64,000 nucleotides of DNA, from assembly GCF_000472965.1 (NCBI RefSeq), contig NZ_AXAU01000009.1, positions 62,001-126,000 on the forward strand, written 5' to 3'. This stretch comes from Bradyrhizobium murdochi (GTDB lineage: Bacteria > Pseudomonadota > Alphaproteobacteria > Rhizobiales > Xanthobacteraceae). The notes beneath the pieces are model-generated. The model had not been told where the DNA came from. It ran no database searches and worked only from the letters and a program-made list of their open reading frames with translations. A program made the translations under genes and the position numbers. This document shows positions 18,508-26,643 of this stretch, piece after piece; position 1 is the stretch's first letter; the number at the start of each line of letters is the position of its first letter.

Positions 18508-20385
18508 ATGTCGATCGATGGCGTTAACGGCAGGACGTCCTACATCGGGACCTCGATCCTCAATATCCGCAAGCAACTCGATGATCTGACGCAGCAGCTT
18601 GCCAGCGGCCGGGTCTCGACGACCTATGCCGGGCAGGGGGCCAATCGCGGTTTCGCGCTCAGCCTGCGCGCGCAGGTCAGCAGCATCGACGCGTTCAAGG
18701 ACACCGCAACCAACGTCAATACAAGGCTCAACGTCGTTAACCTGGCGCTGCAGGGCCTGGTCGACATCGGAACTTCGGTGAAGAGCGCTGCGAGCACATC
18801 GACCATCGTGCTCAACGACAACGGTCAGACCTCCGGCCAGATCACGGCGCAGGCCGCGTTCTCGAATGCCGTGTCGCTGCTCAACAGCCAGTCAGGCGAC
18901 CGCTATCTGTTTTCCGGCCGCACCACCGACACATCAGCGACGGTGCCGGCCGACGTCATGCTCGACGGCGTGGGTACGCAGGCCGGTCTGAAGCAACTGA
19001 TCAACGAGCGCCGTCAGGCCGATCAGGGTGTCGGCAACATGGCGCATCTGACGGTTTCCTCGCCGCCACTGACGACGACGGTGACCAGTCTCGCTGAGGA
19101 TGGCTCGTCGTTCGGGCTGAAGCTGGGCGCCGTCACCTCGTCCTTGACGGGCGCAACCGTGACGCAGCCGGCCGGCGTGCCGCCGGCGATGACGATCGAT
19201 CTTGGCGCCGTCAATCCGAACGTTGGCGACAAGATCACCTTCAACTTCAATCTGCCCGACGGCACCACCGAGGCGATCACGCTGACCGCGACGACGACGA
19301 ATCCGCCGCCCACCGGTTCCTTCCTGATCGGCGCCGATACGGTTGCAACCACGGCAAACCTGCAGGCTGCGTTGACTTCCTCGATCCAGACGCTGAGCGA
19401 CACCGCGCTGGTCGCCGCCTCGGCGATCGAGGCTTCCAACAATTTCTTCAATCCATCGGCGACGGTCGTTGGAAGTGCGGCCAACAACAAGGACACGGTG
19501 CCGGCGCCGATTACTGGCGCCACGCTGCTTTCCGGCGCTGCGAATACGGATTCGCTGGCCGTAAACTTTGCAGCGGGCGATACCATTACCGTCAACGGCA
19601 CGCCGATCACCTTCGTCGCATCGGGCGCGACCGGCAACCAGCTCAATATTACCGACAGCGTTCAGACCTTGCTGGCCAAGATCGATTCGATCACCGGCAC
19701 CGGTACACCGTCGACCGTCACCGGCGGCGTGATTGCGCTGCATGGTGGTGACGGCGCGAGCCTGACGATTTCCAGTTCGAACGCGGCCGCATTCGCGGCG
19801 CTGGGCTTCAGCGCCACGGCGAGCGCAAATCCGGCGCCGCTACGTGTGAACGGTCCGCCGTTTGCCACCGCCACCAATCTGATCGGCGGCACAACCGCCA
19901 ACACGGTCTCGTGGTACACCGGCGAAGTCGGCACCGATCCGCCGCGCGGCACGGCGATCGCGCGCATCGACCAGTCCATCACGGTGCAATACGGTGCGCG
20001 CGCCAACGAGCAGGCGCTGCGCTACGAGTTGCAGAACATCGCGGTGTATGCCGCGGTCACGACTAATGCCGCCAACCCGAATTCGAAGGCGCAGGTGAAT
20101 GCGCTGCAGCAGCGGATTTCGGCAAACCTGGCGCCGCAGACCGGCCAACAGTCGATTCAGGATATGCAGGCGGAGTTCGCCGGCGCGCAGAACGCCATCA
20201 AGGCTTCGACCGACCGCCAGACCCAGCTCAAGGGAATGGCGCAGACCATGCTCGACCAGATCGAGGGCATCAACCAGGATGAAGTGGCGACCAAGATCCT
20301 GGCGCTGCAGACCAGTCTGCAAGCCTCGTATCAAACGACATCGATGCTGTACCAGACCACGTTGACCAAGTTCCTGCCGATCTGA
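18508..20385 (+). CDS. flgL: Hook-filament junction protein FlgL (HAP3)
   Basis: The 625-residue protein has a flagellin-like N-terminal helix (ILNIRKQLDDLTQQLASGR) and C-terminal helix (QDEVATKILALQTSLQASY, TTLTKFLPI). This fits FlgL, though it is about twice the enterobacterial length. Residues about 338-440 (DTITVNGTPITFVASG, NAAAFAALGFSATAS) repeat the module seen in FlgE. The motif GDRYLFSGR (about 130) is characteristic of FlgL. It lies 7 bases after flgK and ends just before a terminator shared with flbT. Confidence 0.92.
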   Translation: MSIDGVNGRTSYIGTSILNIRKQLDDLTQQLASGRVSTTYAGQGANRGFALSLRAQVSSIDAFKDTATNVNTRLNVVNLALQGLVDIGTSVKSAASTSTIVLNDNGQTSGQITAQAAFSNAVSLLNSQSGDRYLFSGRTTDTSATVPADVMLDGVGTQAGLKQLINERRQADQGVGNMAHLTVSSPPLTTTVTSLAEDGSSFGLKLGAVTSSLTGATVTQPAGVPPAMTIDLGAVNPNVGDKITFNFNLPDGTTEAITLTATTTNPPPTGSFLIGADTVATTANLQAALTSSIQTLSDTALVAASAIEASNNFFNPSATVVGSAANNKDTVPAPITGATLLSGAANTDSLAVNFAAGDTITVNGTPITFVASGATGNQLNITDSVQTLLAKIDSITGTGTPSTVTGGVIALHGGDGASLTISSSNAAAFAALGFSATASANPAPLRVNGPPFATATNLIGGTTANTVSWYTGEVGTDPPRGTAIARIDQSITVQYGARANEQALRYELQNIAVYAAVTTNAANPNSKAQVNALQQRISANLAPQTGQQSIQDMQAEFAGAQNAIKASTDRQTQLKGMAQTMLDQIEGINQDEVATKILALQTSLQASYQTTSMLYQTTLTKFLPI

Positions 20386-20409
20386 AGAAACTTGTTCGCT
20401 TCAAAGCAA

Positions 20410-20434
20410 AAAGGCCTCCCTCGCGGAGGCCTTT
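20410..20434. terminator. Bidirectional terminator between flgL and flbT
   Basis: AAAGGCCTCC (20410-20419) and GGAGGCCTTT (20425-20434) form a perfect 10-bp stem with a 5-base loop and A/T runs on both sides, lying between two converging genes. Confidence 0.85.
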
Positions 20435-20456
20435 GTACTTTAGAGCGATGCGATGG

Positions 20457-20885
20457 CTACGCGGATTTGCGATCCGGCTCATTGAGCGATTGCATTTTCC
20501 GGGCAGTTTCCAGGATCTGCTCTTCATGGCCGATCAATTTCTTTGCTTCCTTCAGCGCGTGGTAAAGATCGCCGTTCAGAGTGTAATTGTTGATACCCTC
20601 GATGAAAGGCCATGCGCTCGGCATTGTCGTGAGGATGTCGCGCACCAGGCTGAAATAGGTTGGATGGTGCGCCATCGGATCCGGTGACAGGTACATGAGC
20701 TGTACCGCGAGATAGACCAGCTTGGCCGGCGTGTCGGCGGTCTCGGGTGTGAGGATGTCTTTCTCGCGCAGGATCGGAATCCTGTCGCCGTCGATCAACA
20801 GCCTGGCGCGCTGATCGGTATTGGTGACCACGCAGGCGCCGATGATGATTCGCTCGTGCGGTTTGAGCTCGACTTTCAAGGCCAT
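20457..20885 (-). CDS. flbT: Flagellin translation repressor FlbT
   Basis: The 142-residue protein has the FlbT hallmark N-terminus MALKVELKPHERIIIGACV and LIDGDRIPILREKDIL (about residues 30-45). In Caulobacter, FlbT binds flagellin mRNA leaders and blocks translation until the hook is complete. ATG 20885 was chosen because the family starts there and GGAGAA precedes it. The open frame continues 20 codons upstream without family similarity. A CtrA-type TTAACCAT lies on the same strand at 20957-20964, 72 bases upstream. It converges with flgL. Confidence 0.93.
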   Translation of the reverse strand: MALKVELKPHERIIIGACVVTNTDQRARLLIDGDRIPILREKDILTPETADTPAKLVYLAVQLMYLSPDPMAHHPTYFSLVRDILTTMPSAWPFIEGINNYTLNGDLYHALKEAKKLIGHEEQILETARKMQSLNEPDRKSA

Positions 20886-21024
20886 GCCTGTTCTCCGTTT
20901 GGCGCTTTTGGCGCGTTGTCGATTTGCCCGCCGGCAGATTCGCATCCTTCCCGATGATGGTTAACCAATGGTGAACATGCGAATAGTGCCCATTTGGCGG
21001 GGCTTTCTTGCGCCTGGCCAGTAG

Positions 21025-21232
21025 GAATACGGAGCTGGTTCCAACCCGGCGAATTTCTCCGGCGTCAACTTCAACGCGGCCACTGTCGGTCTCGCCAACT
21101 TCATCGACAACCCGGCGACTAAAAATGTTGCTGCAGACGTGGCCAGCGCTTCGACGTTGCTGCGCACGCAGGCGTCAGCCTTGGGGTTCGAACCTGTCGA
21201 TCGCGCACGAAACTTTTTCGCTCGAGAAAAAA
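21025..21232 (+). pseudogene. Decayed flagellin C-terminal fragment
   Basis: From 21025 one frame reads through GVNFNAATVGLANFID, NPATKNVAADV and ASTLLRTQASALG, which resembles the start of a flagellin C-terminal region. At about 21184 the similarity shifts by one base into GSNLSIAHETFS, matching the usual continuation GSNLSIVQ-x-R-x-DF. A TAG (21022-21024) blocks the frame upstream and the terminal polymerisation helix is missing. It sits between flbT and flaF, where rhizobial and Caulobacter flagellin genes are often found. The rest of the 20886-21447 gap shows only CtrA-like half-sites (20957-20964; near 21363). Confidence 0.6.
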
Positions 21233-21447
21233 TCCCGGCATGAAGAAAAGCACCGAAGGTGAGAATTTGGGCTTCGATGTTAATTCCATCAGAACCTGAT
21301 GGCCGGCATGCTGACGAAAATGTGGATTTCTGCCGGACTACCGACACAATCGGTAACACTTGCTAACCATATTTAAAGGCGCAACCTGTATGAAAGTTGG
21401 GCAGTTTCTGCAGTCCCGCGGTCAACCGCTCCCATCGAGGTTAGTGA

Positions 21448-21813
21448 ATGTCTAATGCAGCCCAAGCCTACGCGCGTACATCGCAAACGACGACGTCCCC
21501 CCGTGAAATTGAAGCGCAGGCGCTGCTGAAGGCCGCACGGCAACTCCAGGAAGTCCAGTCCAACTGGAATGGCCCTGATAAAGCCATGCACAATGCGTTG
21601 CTGTTCAACCGCCGGCTCTGGTCGATCTTCATGAGCGCCGTCGAAGCGAACGAGAACCCTCAACCGATCGAAGTGCGGCAGAACATCGCGAACATCGGCG
21701 TCTTTGTGATGAAGCAGACTGTCGACATGCAATTGAATCCGGATCCGGCCAAGTTGAAGTCGCTGATTGACATCAATTGCAATCTCGCCGCTGGTCTCTC
21801 CGGCCGCAGCTAA
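21448..21813 (+). CDS. flaF: Flagellar biosynthesis regulator FlaF
   Basis: The 121-residue FlaF protein shows the family landmarks YARTSQTTTSPREIEAQALL (about residues 8-27), NGPDKAMHNALLFNRRLWSIF (about 42-62) and NIANIGVFVMKQTVDM. In Caulobacter, FlaF is needed for flagellin production and secretion and acts together with or against FlbT. A TAACCATAT stretch about 80 bases upstream resembles a CtrA half-site. It is followed 17 bases later by an unknown small gene that probably shares the transcript. Confidence 0.93.
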   Translation: MSNAAQAYARTSQTTTSPREIEAQALLKAARQLQEVQSNWNGPDKAMHNALLFNRRLWSIFMSAVEANENPQPIEVRQNIANIGVFVMKQTVDMQLNPDPAKLKSLIDINCNLAAGLSGRS

Positions 21814-21830
21814 CGACCGAGTGTGCCAAG

Positions 21831-22196
21831 ATGGCTGACCTCTGGAGCATCATATCGGCCAACTACAAGACAGTGGGACTGACCGTTCCGTCCAAGACTC
21901 CCTACGTGGCGGTCGATCCCAAGCTCTATGAAGGCACCTGGACCGGGAAATATCCTGACAACAAGACGTTCAAGTTCACGATCTCGAACGTCACCGGCTT
22001 TCGCGCCAAGGTGCAGTACCAGAGCGGCGGCACCAATAAATTCCAGGAAGTTCTGATCAAGGATCTTTCGTTCCGGATCGGTGATACCAAGTTTACGCTC
22101 ACTGCGCTTGGCAAGGCGGAGGTCAAGAACGTCGTCACCGATGCGGCGAGCGGCCAGACCTATCTCGACCAGGCCTACGCCTCACGCTCCGGCTGA
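21831..22196 (+). CDS. Unknown protein coupled to flaF
   Basis: The 121-residue protein starts MADLWSIISANYKTVGLTVP. I do not recognise a family. The central part (KLYEGTWTGKYPDNKTFKF, TNKFQEVLIKDLSFRIGD) looks beta-rich with regular alternation, and there is no signal peptide or membrane segment. I chose ATG 21831. The open frame extends upstream to 21777 but that part overlaps flaF. The position directly after flaF and before flagellar genes suggests a flagellar or flagellin-handling role, by context only. Confidence 0.75.
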   Translation: MADLWSIISANYKTVGLTVPSKTPYVAVDPKLYEGTWTGKYPDNKTFKFTISNVTGFRAKVQYQSGGTNKFQEVLIKDLSFRIGDTKFTLTALGKAEVKNVVTDAASGQTYLDQAYASRSG

Positions 22197-22203
22197 AGTC
22201 TGC

Positions 22204-22584
22204 TCACGCCTTGCGGTCGGTTGCGAGAAGCCGCGTCGGGGCGTCCTTGGTCAGGTCGAGCGTGTGGAAATAGGCCCGTCGGCGCAGCACGGCTTCCTCG
22301 GGAAACTGCTTCACGACCTGGCTCGTCTTGACGTCGACTACCTGATAGACCACGGCGCGCGCATCGCGGTCGATCACGACCTGGTTCGATACCGCAGGAT
22401 TTGAAATAGAGACGCGGACCGCGGCGGAATCGGTGCTGGCGTGCGCGCTTGAGTCGACTGCCGAGACGCTCTGGCTCGCCGGCAGTTCGGTTGCGACCGC
22501 ATGTTGTGCCGCCTCGCTCACGTGCTGAACGATCGGCGCGGCAACCGGTGCCCCCACCGGTTTGATGTTGAAATCTGTACTCAT
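22204..22584 (-). CDS. FlaG-like flagellar protein
   Basis: The 126-residue protein has a disordered N-terminus (MSTDFNIKPVGAPVAAP) and a C-terminal domain, VVIDRDARAVVYQVVDVKTS then QVVKQFPEE. This matches the FlaG pattern (V-I-D-x-x-T-x-E-V-I-R-Q-I-P). FlaG proteins influence filament length or assembly, but the exact role is unclear. It is convergent with the flaF-linked unknown gene (7 bases apart). Confidence 0.72.
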   Translation of the reverse strand: MSTDFNIKPVGAPVAAPIVQHVSEAAQHAVATELPASQSVSAVDSSAHASTDSAAVRVSISNPAVSNQVVIDRDARAVVYQVVDVKTSQVVKQFPEEAVLRRRAYFHTLDLTKDAPTRLLATDRKA

Positions 22585-22742
22585 GGCAGCCTCCAGGCTT
22601 GCTGCGAGTCAAATCCAACCCCTCATCGATCGCAATATAGCCGGGCACCTCTCAACACGGTGTTAGGGAATACGCTGAATCCCGCTTTGATGCGGGCGCG
22701 CAAATTTAGTGAAAATTGTAACGGACCGAAGATCGCGATCGC

Positions 22743-23240
22743 TTACAGCGAACGGCTGACCGAGAGCGGGGTGATGTTGCGCGGTCCCGGCGCGGCGCGT
22801 TGTCCCGAAGCTGTATAGGTATTCGGAATGTTCTTGCGCTGGATCTCGGCGTTGACGCCGCGCACGATGCCCTCCGACACCGCGTGCGCGGTCGCAAGCA
22901 CGGTGAGATTGATCTGCAGCATCGCGCGGAAGGTGTCGTGATGGCGGCGCAGCGTCGTCAGCAGTTCCGGCGACACTCGCGCCAGATATTTTTGCGCGTT
23001 CTTCAGATTCTCGACCGCGACCATGTAGCGGCGTGACAGCTCACCCTTCTGCTCTTCCAGCCGTATCGCCTCGCGCACGTTGCCGGCGCGAACCAGTTCG
23101 GTTTCGCGCTCGATGATGCCGAGCAGCCCGCTCATCACGTCCATCAGTTCCTCCGCGAGCTTGCGCGCCTCGGTTGGCGTGGAGATTGCTCTTGCTGGCG
23201 CGGGGGCCGGTGCGGGCCTGGCCTGAGGATGCTGATTCAT
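22743..23240 (-). CDS. FlgN/FlbY-like flagellar protein
   Basis: The 165-residue, largely helical protein has an N-terminal Pro/Ala stretch. Helical segments AEELMDVMSGLLGIIERETE and LVRAGNVREAIRLEEQKGEL (about residues 29-70) resemble FlgN-type export chaperones for FlgK/FlgL, which use the same E-x-E-x-x-L-x-x-G-x layout. Caulobacter carries a comparable small gene, flbY, in its flgI operon, and the order here (flgI, rod-binding gene, this gene) agrees. It lies 19 bases after the rod-binding gene on the same strand, so they are probably cotranscribed from the sigma-54 promoter before flgI. Confidence 0.7.
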   Translation of the reverse strand: MNQHPQARPAPAPAPARAISTPTEARKLAEELMDVMSGLLGIIERETELVRAGNVREAIRLEEQKGELSRRYMVAVENLKNAQKYLARVSPELLTTLRRHHDTFRAMLQINLTVLATAHAVSEGIVRGVNAEIQRKNIPNTYTASGQRAAPGPRNITPLSVSRSL

Positions 23241-23259
23241 GTCGGGGGTTTCCTTTGGA

Positions 23260-23598
23260 TCAGCCGACGCGGTTGGCTTGCTGGAGGATCAAGGTGCGGA
23301 AGACATCGTTGGAGATGCCGATGCCGCCGGACTTAGCGAAGGATTTCGAATACTCGTCCGTTAGCATCGATCGCCAGACGCCGGTGCCCGTCGTGTCACC
23401 GAACGGTCCTTCGCCTTTGACGCCGGTGGTCATCTGCGAAAACATCGAGTTGAGGAACATCGCCTCGAACTCCTCGGCCTTGGCGCGTGTCTTTTTCTGC
23501 GCTTCCGGTGAAATCTTGGTCAGGGCGTCGGCAAGCAGCGGGTCCTTGCGGCCGTTGATCAGCGAAGTCTTGTCGTAGGAATTGGCGATGCCGTTCAT
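23260..23598 (-). CDS. Rod-binding protein (FlgJ N-domain type)
   Basis: The 112-residue protein corresponds to the rod-binding half of FlgJ: AEEFEAMFLNSMFSQMTTGV (about residues 40-59), FGDTTGTGVWRSMLTDEYSK and GGIGISNDVFRTLI. There is no muramidase domain, as is usual in alphaproteobacteria where a separate lytic enzyme does that job. Its ATG (23598) overlaps the TGA of flgI by one base, indicating translational coupling. The long open frame continuing upstream through flgI is not coding. Confidence 0.88.
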   Translation of the reverse strand: MNGIANSYDKTSLINGRKDPLLADALTKISPEAQKKTRAKAEEFEAMFLNSMFSQMTTGVKGEGPFGDTTGTGVWRSMLTDEYSKSFAKSGGIGISNDVFRTLILQQANRVG

Positions 23599-24728
23599 CA
23601 CATCACCTCGATGTCGGCCTGGATCGCGCCGGCGGCCTTGATCGCCTGCAGGATGCCGATCAGGTCGCGTGGGCCGATGCCGAGACCATTTAGGCCGTCG
23701 ACGAGTTGCTGCAGCGAGACGCCGTCCTTCACGACCGCGAATTTCTTGCCGTCCTCGGAGACGCTCACGCCAGTGCGCGGCGTGACGACAGTTCGGCCGC
23801 GCGACAGCGGATTGGGCTGGCTGACCTGCGGGCTTTCGGAAATTGTTACGGTAAGATTGCCTTGCGCCACTGCTACGGTAGCGACGCGAACGTCCCGCCC
23901 CATCACGATGATGCCGGAACGTTCGTCGATGACGATCTTGGCGGCGAGATCGGGATCGACCTGTAGTTGCTCGATCTCGGTGAGAAAAGCGACGACGTTG
24001 CCCTTGAATTCGGCCGGGATCGCCAACTGCACCGTGGAGGGATCGATCGGCTCGGCGGTCTTGACGCCGAGGAAGTCGTTGACGGCCGCCGCGATGCGTT
24101 TCGCGGTGGTGAAGTCGGCGTTGCGCAGCGCGAGCCGTACATTCGGCAGGCGATTGAGCGCGAATTCGATCTCGCGCTCGATGATGGCGCCGTTGGCGAT
24201 GCGGCCGACGGTGGGCACGCCGCGCACGATCTTGGCGGCTTCGCCTTCGGCCTGGAAACCGGAGATCGCCAGCGAGCCCTGGGCTACCGCATAGACGTTG
24301 CCGTCGGCGCCGAGCAGGGGGGTGACGAGCAGGGTGCCGCCCTGCAAATTCTTGGCGTCGCCGAGCGCGGAGACCGTGACGTCCATCCGCGTGCCCTGGG
24401 TGCCGAAGGCCGGCAGATTGCCGGTGACCATGACGGCGGCGACGTTGCCGGTGCGGATGGTGGCGCCGCGGATGTTGACGCCCATGCGCTCCAGCATCGC
24501 CTGCAGCGACTGCTTGGTGAAGGGAATGTTGTTCAGCGTGTCGCCGGTGCCGTTGAGGCCGACGACCAGGCCGTAGCCGATCAACTGGTTCTGTCGCACG
24601 CCTTCGATATTGGCGAGATCCTTGATCCGCGACGTCGCGCCCGCGGATGAGGGCGTTAGCGCCAGCGCGAGCGCCAACAGCGCGGCGCAGGCCACCCAAA
24701 TCACTCTTGCCGAACGGATGCCGGGCAT
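23598..24728 (-). CDS. flgI: Flagellar P-ring protein FlgI
   Basis: The 376-residue product has a signal peptide (VIWVACAALLALALALTPSS, ending AGAT) followed by the conserved SRIKDLANIEGVRQNQLIGY and GLVVGLNGTGDTLNNIPFT. It forms the periplasmic P ring around the rod. ATG 24728 was chosen because it gives a normal signal peptide and sits behind GAGGGGAG. The start codon lies inside a GGATGCC/GGCATCC inverted repeat. A sigma-54 promoter lies about 75 bases upstream. It is divergent from fliX, as in Caulobacter. Confidence 0.95.
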   Translation of the reverse strand: MPGIRSARVIWVACAALLALALALTPSSAGATSRIKDLANIEGVRQNQLIGYGLVVGLNGTGDTLNNIPFTKQSLQAMLERMGVNIRGATIRTGNVAAVMVTGNLPAFGTQGTRMDVTVSALGDAKNLQGGTLLVTPLLGADGNVYAVAQGSLAISGFQAEGEAAKIVRGVPTVGRIANGAIIEREIEFALNRLPNVRLALRNADFTTAKRIAAAVNDFLGVKTAEPIDPSTVQLAIPAEFKGNVVAFLTEIEQLQVDPDLAAKIVIDERSGIIVMGRDVRVATVAVAQGNLTVTISESPQVSQPNPLSRGRTVVTPRTGVSVSEDGKKFAVVKDGVSLQQLVDGLNGLGIGPRDLIGILQAIKAAGAIQADIEVM

Positions 24729-24801
24729 CCTGTGCTCCCCTCGAGGTCTTCCACCGGACCGCAGGCGCCACTCCCCATGACGACGGTCCGGCATTAACTA
24801 T

Positions 24802-24817
24802 GCGAGCGCCGTGCCAC
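24802..24817 (-). promoter_or_regulatory. Sigma-54 promoter of flgI
   Basis: On the minus strand TGGCACGGCGCTCGCA has GG and GC ten bases apart (GG complement at 24814-24815, GC complement at 24802-24803). The TGGCACG block is a perfect -24 element. It lies about 75 bases before flgI. Confidence 0.75.
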
Positions 24818-24933
24818 ACTCCGTTACCGACGCAATGCATTGATATTGCTGGGTCTTCTTTGGAGGCGCGGCGTCGCGGCGGCTTCACCACGATGGGCGA
24901 AACTGCCGCATGTCGGCAGATTTTGCCGGGCCG

Positions 24934-24948
24934 TTTACGCGTCATTAA
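24934..24948 (+). promoter_or_regulatory. CtrA box upstream of fliX
   Basis: TTTA (24934-24937), seven bases, then TTAACCAT (TTAA at 24945-24948) matches the CtrA consensus TTAA-N7-TTAA with one mismatch. It lies 47 bases before fliX, which in Caulobacter is a CtrA-dependent gene. Confidence 0.65.
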
Positions 24949-24995
24949 CCATAAGAAGGCGAAGGTCGCTCCATTCTCAGGGCGAGATCACCACG

Positions 24996-25409
24996 ATGCG
25001 CATCTACGGACCGAACGGCACCACGCTTGGATCGCCCGCAAGTCATACGCGGCGAACCAGTTCAACCGGCTTCTCGTTGCCGGAGACGCCGACCACGCCC
25101 GAGGAGCCGCGCGCGGCTGTAGCGCCCAAAGCTGCCGGCAACATCGACGCGCTGCTCGCCCTGCAGGGCGTCGAGGATCCGACGGAACGCCGCAAGCGTT
25201 CGGTGGCACGGGGCAGGGGCGCGCTCGATGTGCTCGACGAACTCAAGATCGGTTTGCTCTCCGGCAATCTCGATGCTTCTACGGTGAACCGGCTGCGCGA
25301 CGCCGCCGCCAATCTGAAGTCGTCCTCCGGCGATCCCGGCCTCGATGCGGTGCTGGCCGAGATCGAGCTGCGCGTCGAAGTCGAACTGGCAAAGGCCGGG
25401 CGGTTCTAG
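24996..25409 (+). CDS. fliX: Flagellar assembly regulator FliX
   Basis: The 137-residue protein starts MRIYGPNGTTLGSPAS, the typical FliX N-terminus, and ends with the conserved helical half RGALDVLDELKIGLLSGNLD and AVLAEIELRVEVELAK. In Caulobacter, FliX links assembly of the early basal body to FlbD-driven transcription from sigma-54 promoters. I chose ATG 24996; a longer frame starting at 24840 is upstream noise containing the CtrA box. It is divergent from flgI. Confidence 0.9.
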   Translation: MRIYGPNGTTLGSPASHTRRTSSTGFSLPETPTTPEEPRAAVAPKAAGNIDALLALQGVEDPTERRKRSVARGRGALDVLDELKIGLLSGNLDASTVNRLRDAAANLKSSSGDPGLDAVLAEIELRVEVELAKAGRF

Positions 25410-25471
25410 CCCCTGATGTCGTTGCCCGGCTTGCCGCCTCCGCCAAAGGGGCATGGCGGCGATGGATTGAT

Positions 25472-25858
25472 TCACGCCGCCATATCCTTGCGCGCCGCGT
25501 CGTAACGGCGCTGCGCGTTCAGCACCTCCTTCAGGTTCTTCTCTGCCCAGTCCCGCAACGGATCGACCGCGTCGGCGAGCGTCGCGCCGAGCGGTGTGAT
25601 CGAATACTCCACCGTCACCGGCACGGTCGCGATCGCACGGCGCTTGATCAGCCCGTCGCGTTCGAGCGATTTGAGAACCTGGCTCAGCATCTTCTGCGAG
25701 ATGCCTTCAATGGTGCGGCGTAACGCATTGAAACGCATCGGCTCGTGCCTGATGAGAAGCAGGATGAGTACGGCCCATTTGTCACCGACGCGATCGAGAA
25801 TCTGCCGCGTCGGGCATTGAGCCGAATAGGCGTTCGGGGTTTTGGCGCTGGCTCTCAC
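25472..25858 (-). CDS. HxlR-family transcriptional regulator
   Basis: The 128-residue winged-helix protein matches the HxlR family: CPTRQILDRVGDKWAVLIL (about residues 15-33), FNALRRTIEGISQKMLSQVL and SLERDGLIKRR, then VEYSITPLGATL. The single N-terminal Cys (about residue 15) is where redox- or aldehyde-sensing HxlR members react. The start is GTG 25858. It is divergent from an NAD(P)-binding reductase gene, its likely target. Confidence 0.88.
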   Translation of the reverse strand: MRASAKTPNAYSAQCPTRQILDRVGDKWAVLILLLIRHEPMRFNALRRTIEGISQKMLSQVLKSLERDGLIKRRAIATVPVTVEYSITPLGATLADAVDPLRDWAEKNLKEVLNAQRRYDAARKDMAA

Positions 25859-25890
25859 GGCAGTTACTCCGGCGTAATCAGGTGACCCAA

Positions 25891-25909
25891 AAGTGCTCTC
25901 TTAACACTT
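25891..25909. promoter_or_regulatory. Possible HxlR operator
   Basis: AAGTG (25891-25895) and CACTT (25905-25909) form a dyad with nine bases between. A wider GGTGAC (25881-25886) and GTCACC (25929-25934) pair encloses it. The position between divergent regulator and reductase genes is what an HxlR operator would occupy; binding is inferred. Confidence 0.45.
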
Positions 25910-25972
25910 ACATTCATTTCGCTATCTAGTCACCATTGGATACCACATCCACCAATTCGCAGGGAGACCTCC

Positions 25973-26584
25973 ATGAAAATCGCCGTCATCGGCGCGTCCG
26001 GCAATGCCGGTTCGCGCATCACCGCCGAACTCGCCCGCCGCGGCCACACCGTGACCGCCATCGCCCGCCATCCCGAAAAGATCGCCGCCCAGGCCAACGT
26101 CACGCCCACCGCGGGCGATGCCGCGGACCAGGCGGAACTGGCCCGGCTGCTCGCCGGTCATGATGCCGCGATCAGCTCGATCCACTTTCTCGCCAGCGAC
26201 CCGGCCAAGCTGATCGGTGCCGCCAAGGATTCGAAGGTCGGCCGCTACCTCGTGGTCGGGGGCGCCGGCAGTCTTGAAGTGGCCCCGGGCGTCCGGCTGG
26301 TCACCACCCCGGGTTTTCCCGTGGCATACAAGGCGGAAGCCGAGAAGGGCGCCGCCTTCCTCGATCTGCTGCGGGCCGAGAAGGAACTCAACTGGACCTT
26401 CCTGTCGCCCTCGGCCCTATTCACCGCCGGCGAGCGAACTGGCAAGTTCCGTCTCGGGACCGACCAGCTTTTGACCGCTGCCGACGGCAAAAGTTCGATT
26501 TCCTTCGAGGATTTCGCAGTTGCACTCGCCGACGAGATCGAGCGTCCCGCCCACATCCGCCAGCGCTTCACGGTCGGCTACTAG
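25973..26584 (+). CDS. NAD(P)-binding reductase, atypical SDR
   Basis: The 203-residue protein has an N-terminal GASGNAGSRI nucleotide-binding loop (about residues 7-16), followed by VTAIARHPEK and LVVGGAGSLEVAPGVRLV. This places it in the NmrA/YwnB-like NAD(P)H-binding group of short-chain dehydrogenases. Such proteins are often quinone or aldehyde stress enzymes induced through HxlR-type regulators. A GGGAG ribosome site precedes ATG 25973. It stands alone and is divergent from the HxlR gene. Confidence 0.85.
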   Translation: MKIAVIGASGNAGSRITAELARRGHTVTAIARHPEKIAAQANVTPTAGDAADQAELARLLAGHDAAISSIHFLASDPAKLIGAAKDSKVGRYLVVGGAGSLEVAPGVRLVTTPGFPVAYKAEAEKGAAFLDLLRAEKELNWTFLSPSALFTAGERTGKFRLGTDQLLTAADGKSSISFEDFAVALADEIERPAHIRQRFTVGY

Positions 26585-26620
26585 ACGCCAAGCGGTCCCG
26601 ATAACTTTGCCTGTGCAAGG

Positions 26621-26643
26621 CCTTGGGGGAGGTACCCCCAAGG
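26621..26643. repeat. 9-bp inverted repeat before dksA
   Basis: CCTTGGGGG (26621-26629) and CCCCCAAGG (26635-26643) form a perfect GC-rich hairpin between the reductase gene and dksA. There is no T-run. It may be a leader hairpin of dksA or a weak terminator of the reductase gene. Confidence 0.4.

Noticed and set aside
21180..21200. GGTTCGAACC resembling a tRNA T-arm
   Set aside because: No acceptor stem, anticodon arm or CCA end around it; it falls inside the flagellin remnant.
23260..23598. Muramidase domain for the FlgJ-like protein
   Set aside because: The protein ends after the rod-binding domain; no lytic transglycosylase or glucosaminidase motif is present there.
23599..24945. Upstream extension of the rod-binding protein frame through flgI
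   Set aside because: The frame lies within flgI on the same strand in another phase; the conserved rod-binding protein starts at 23598 where it overlaps the flgI stop.
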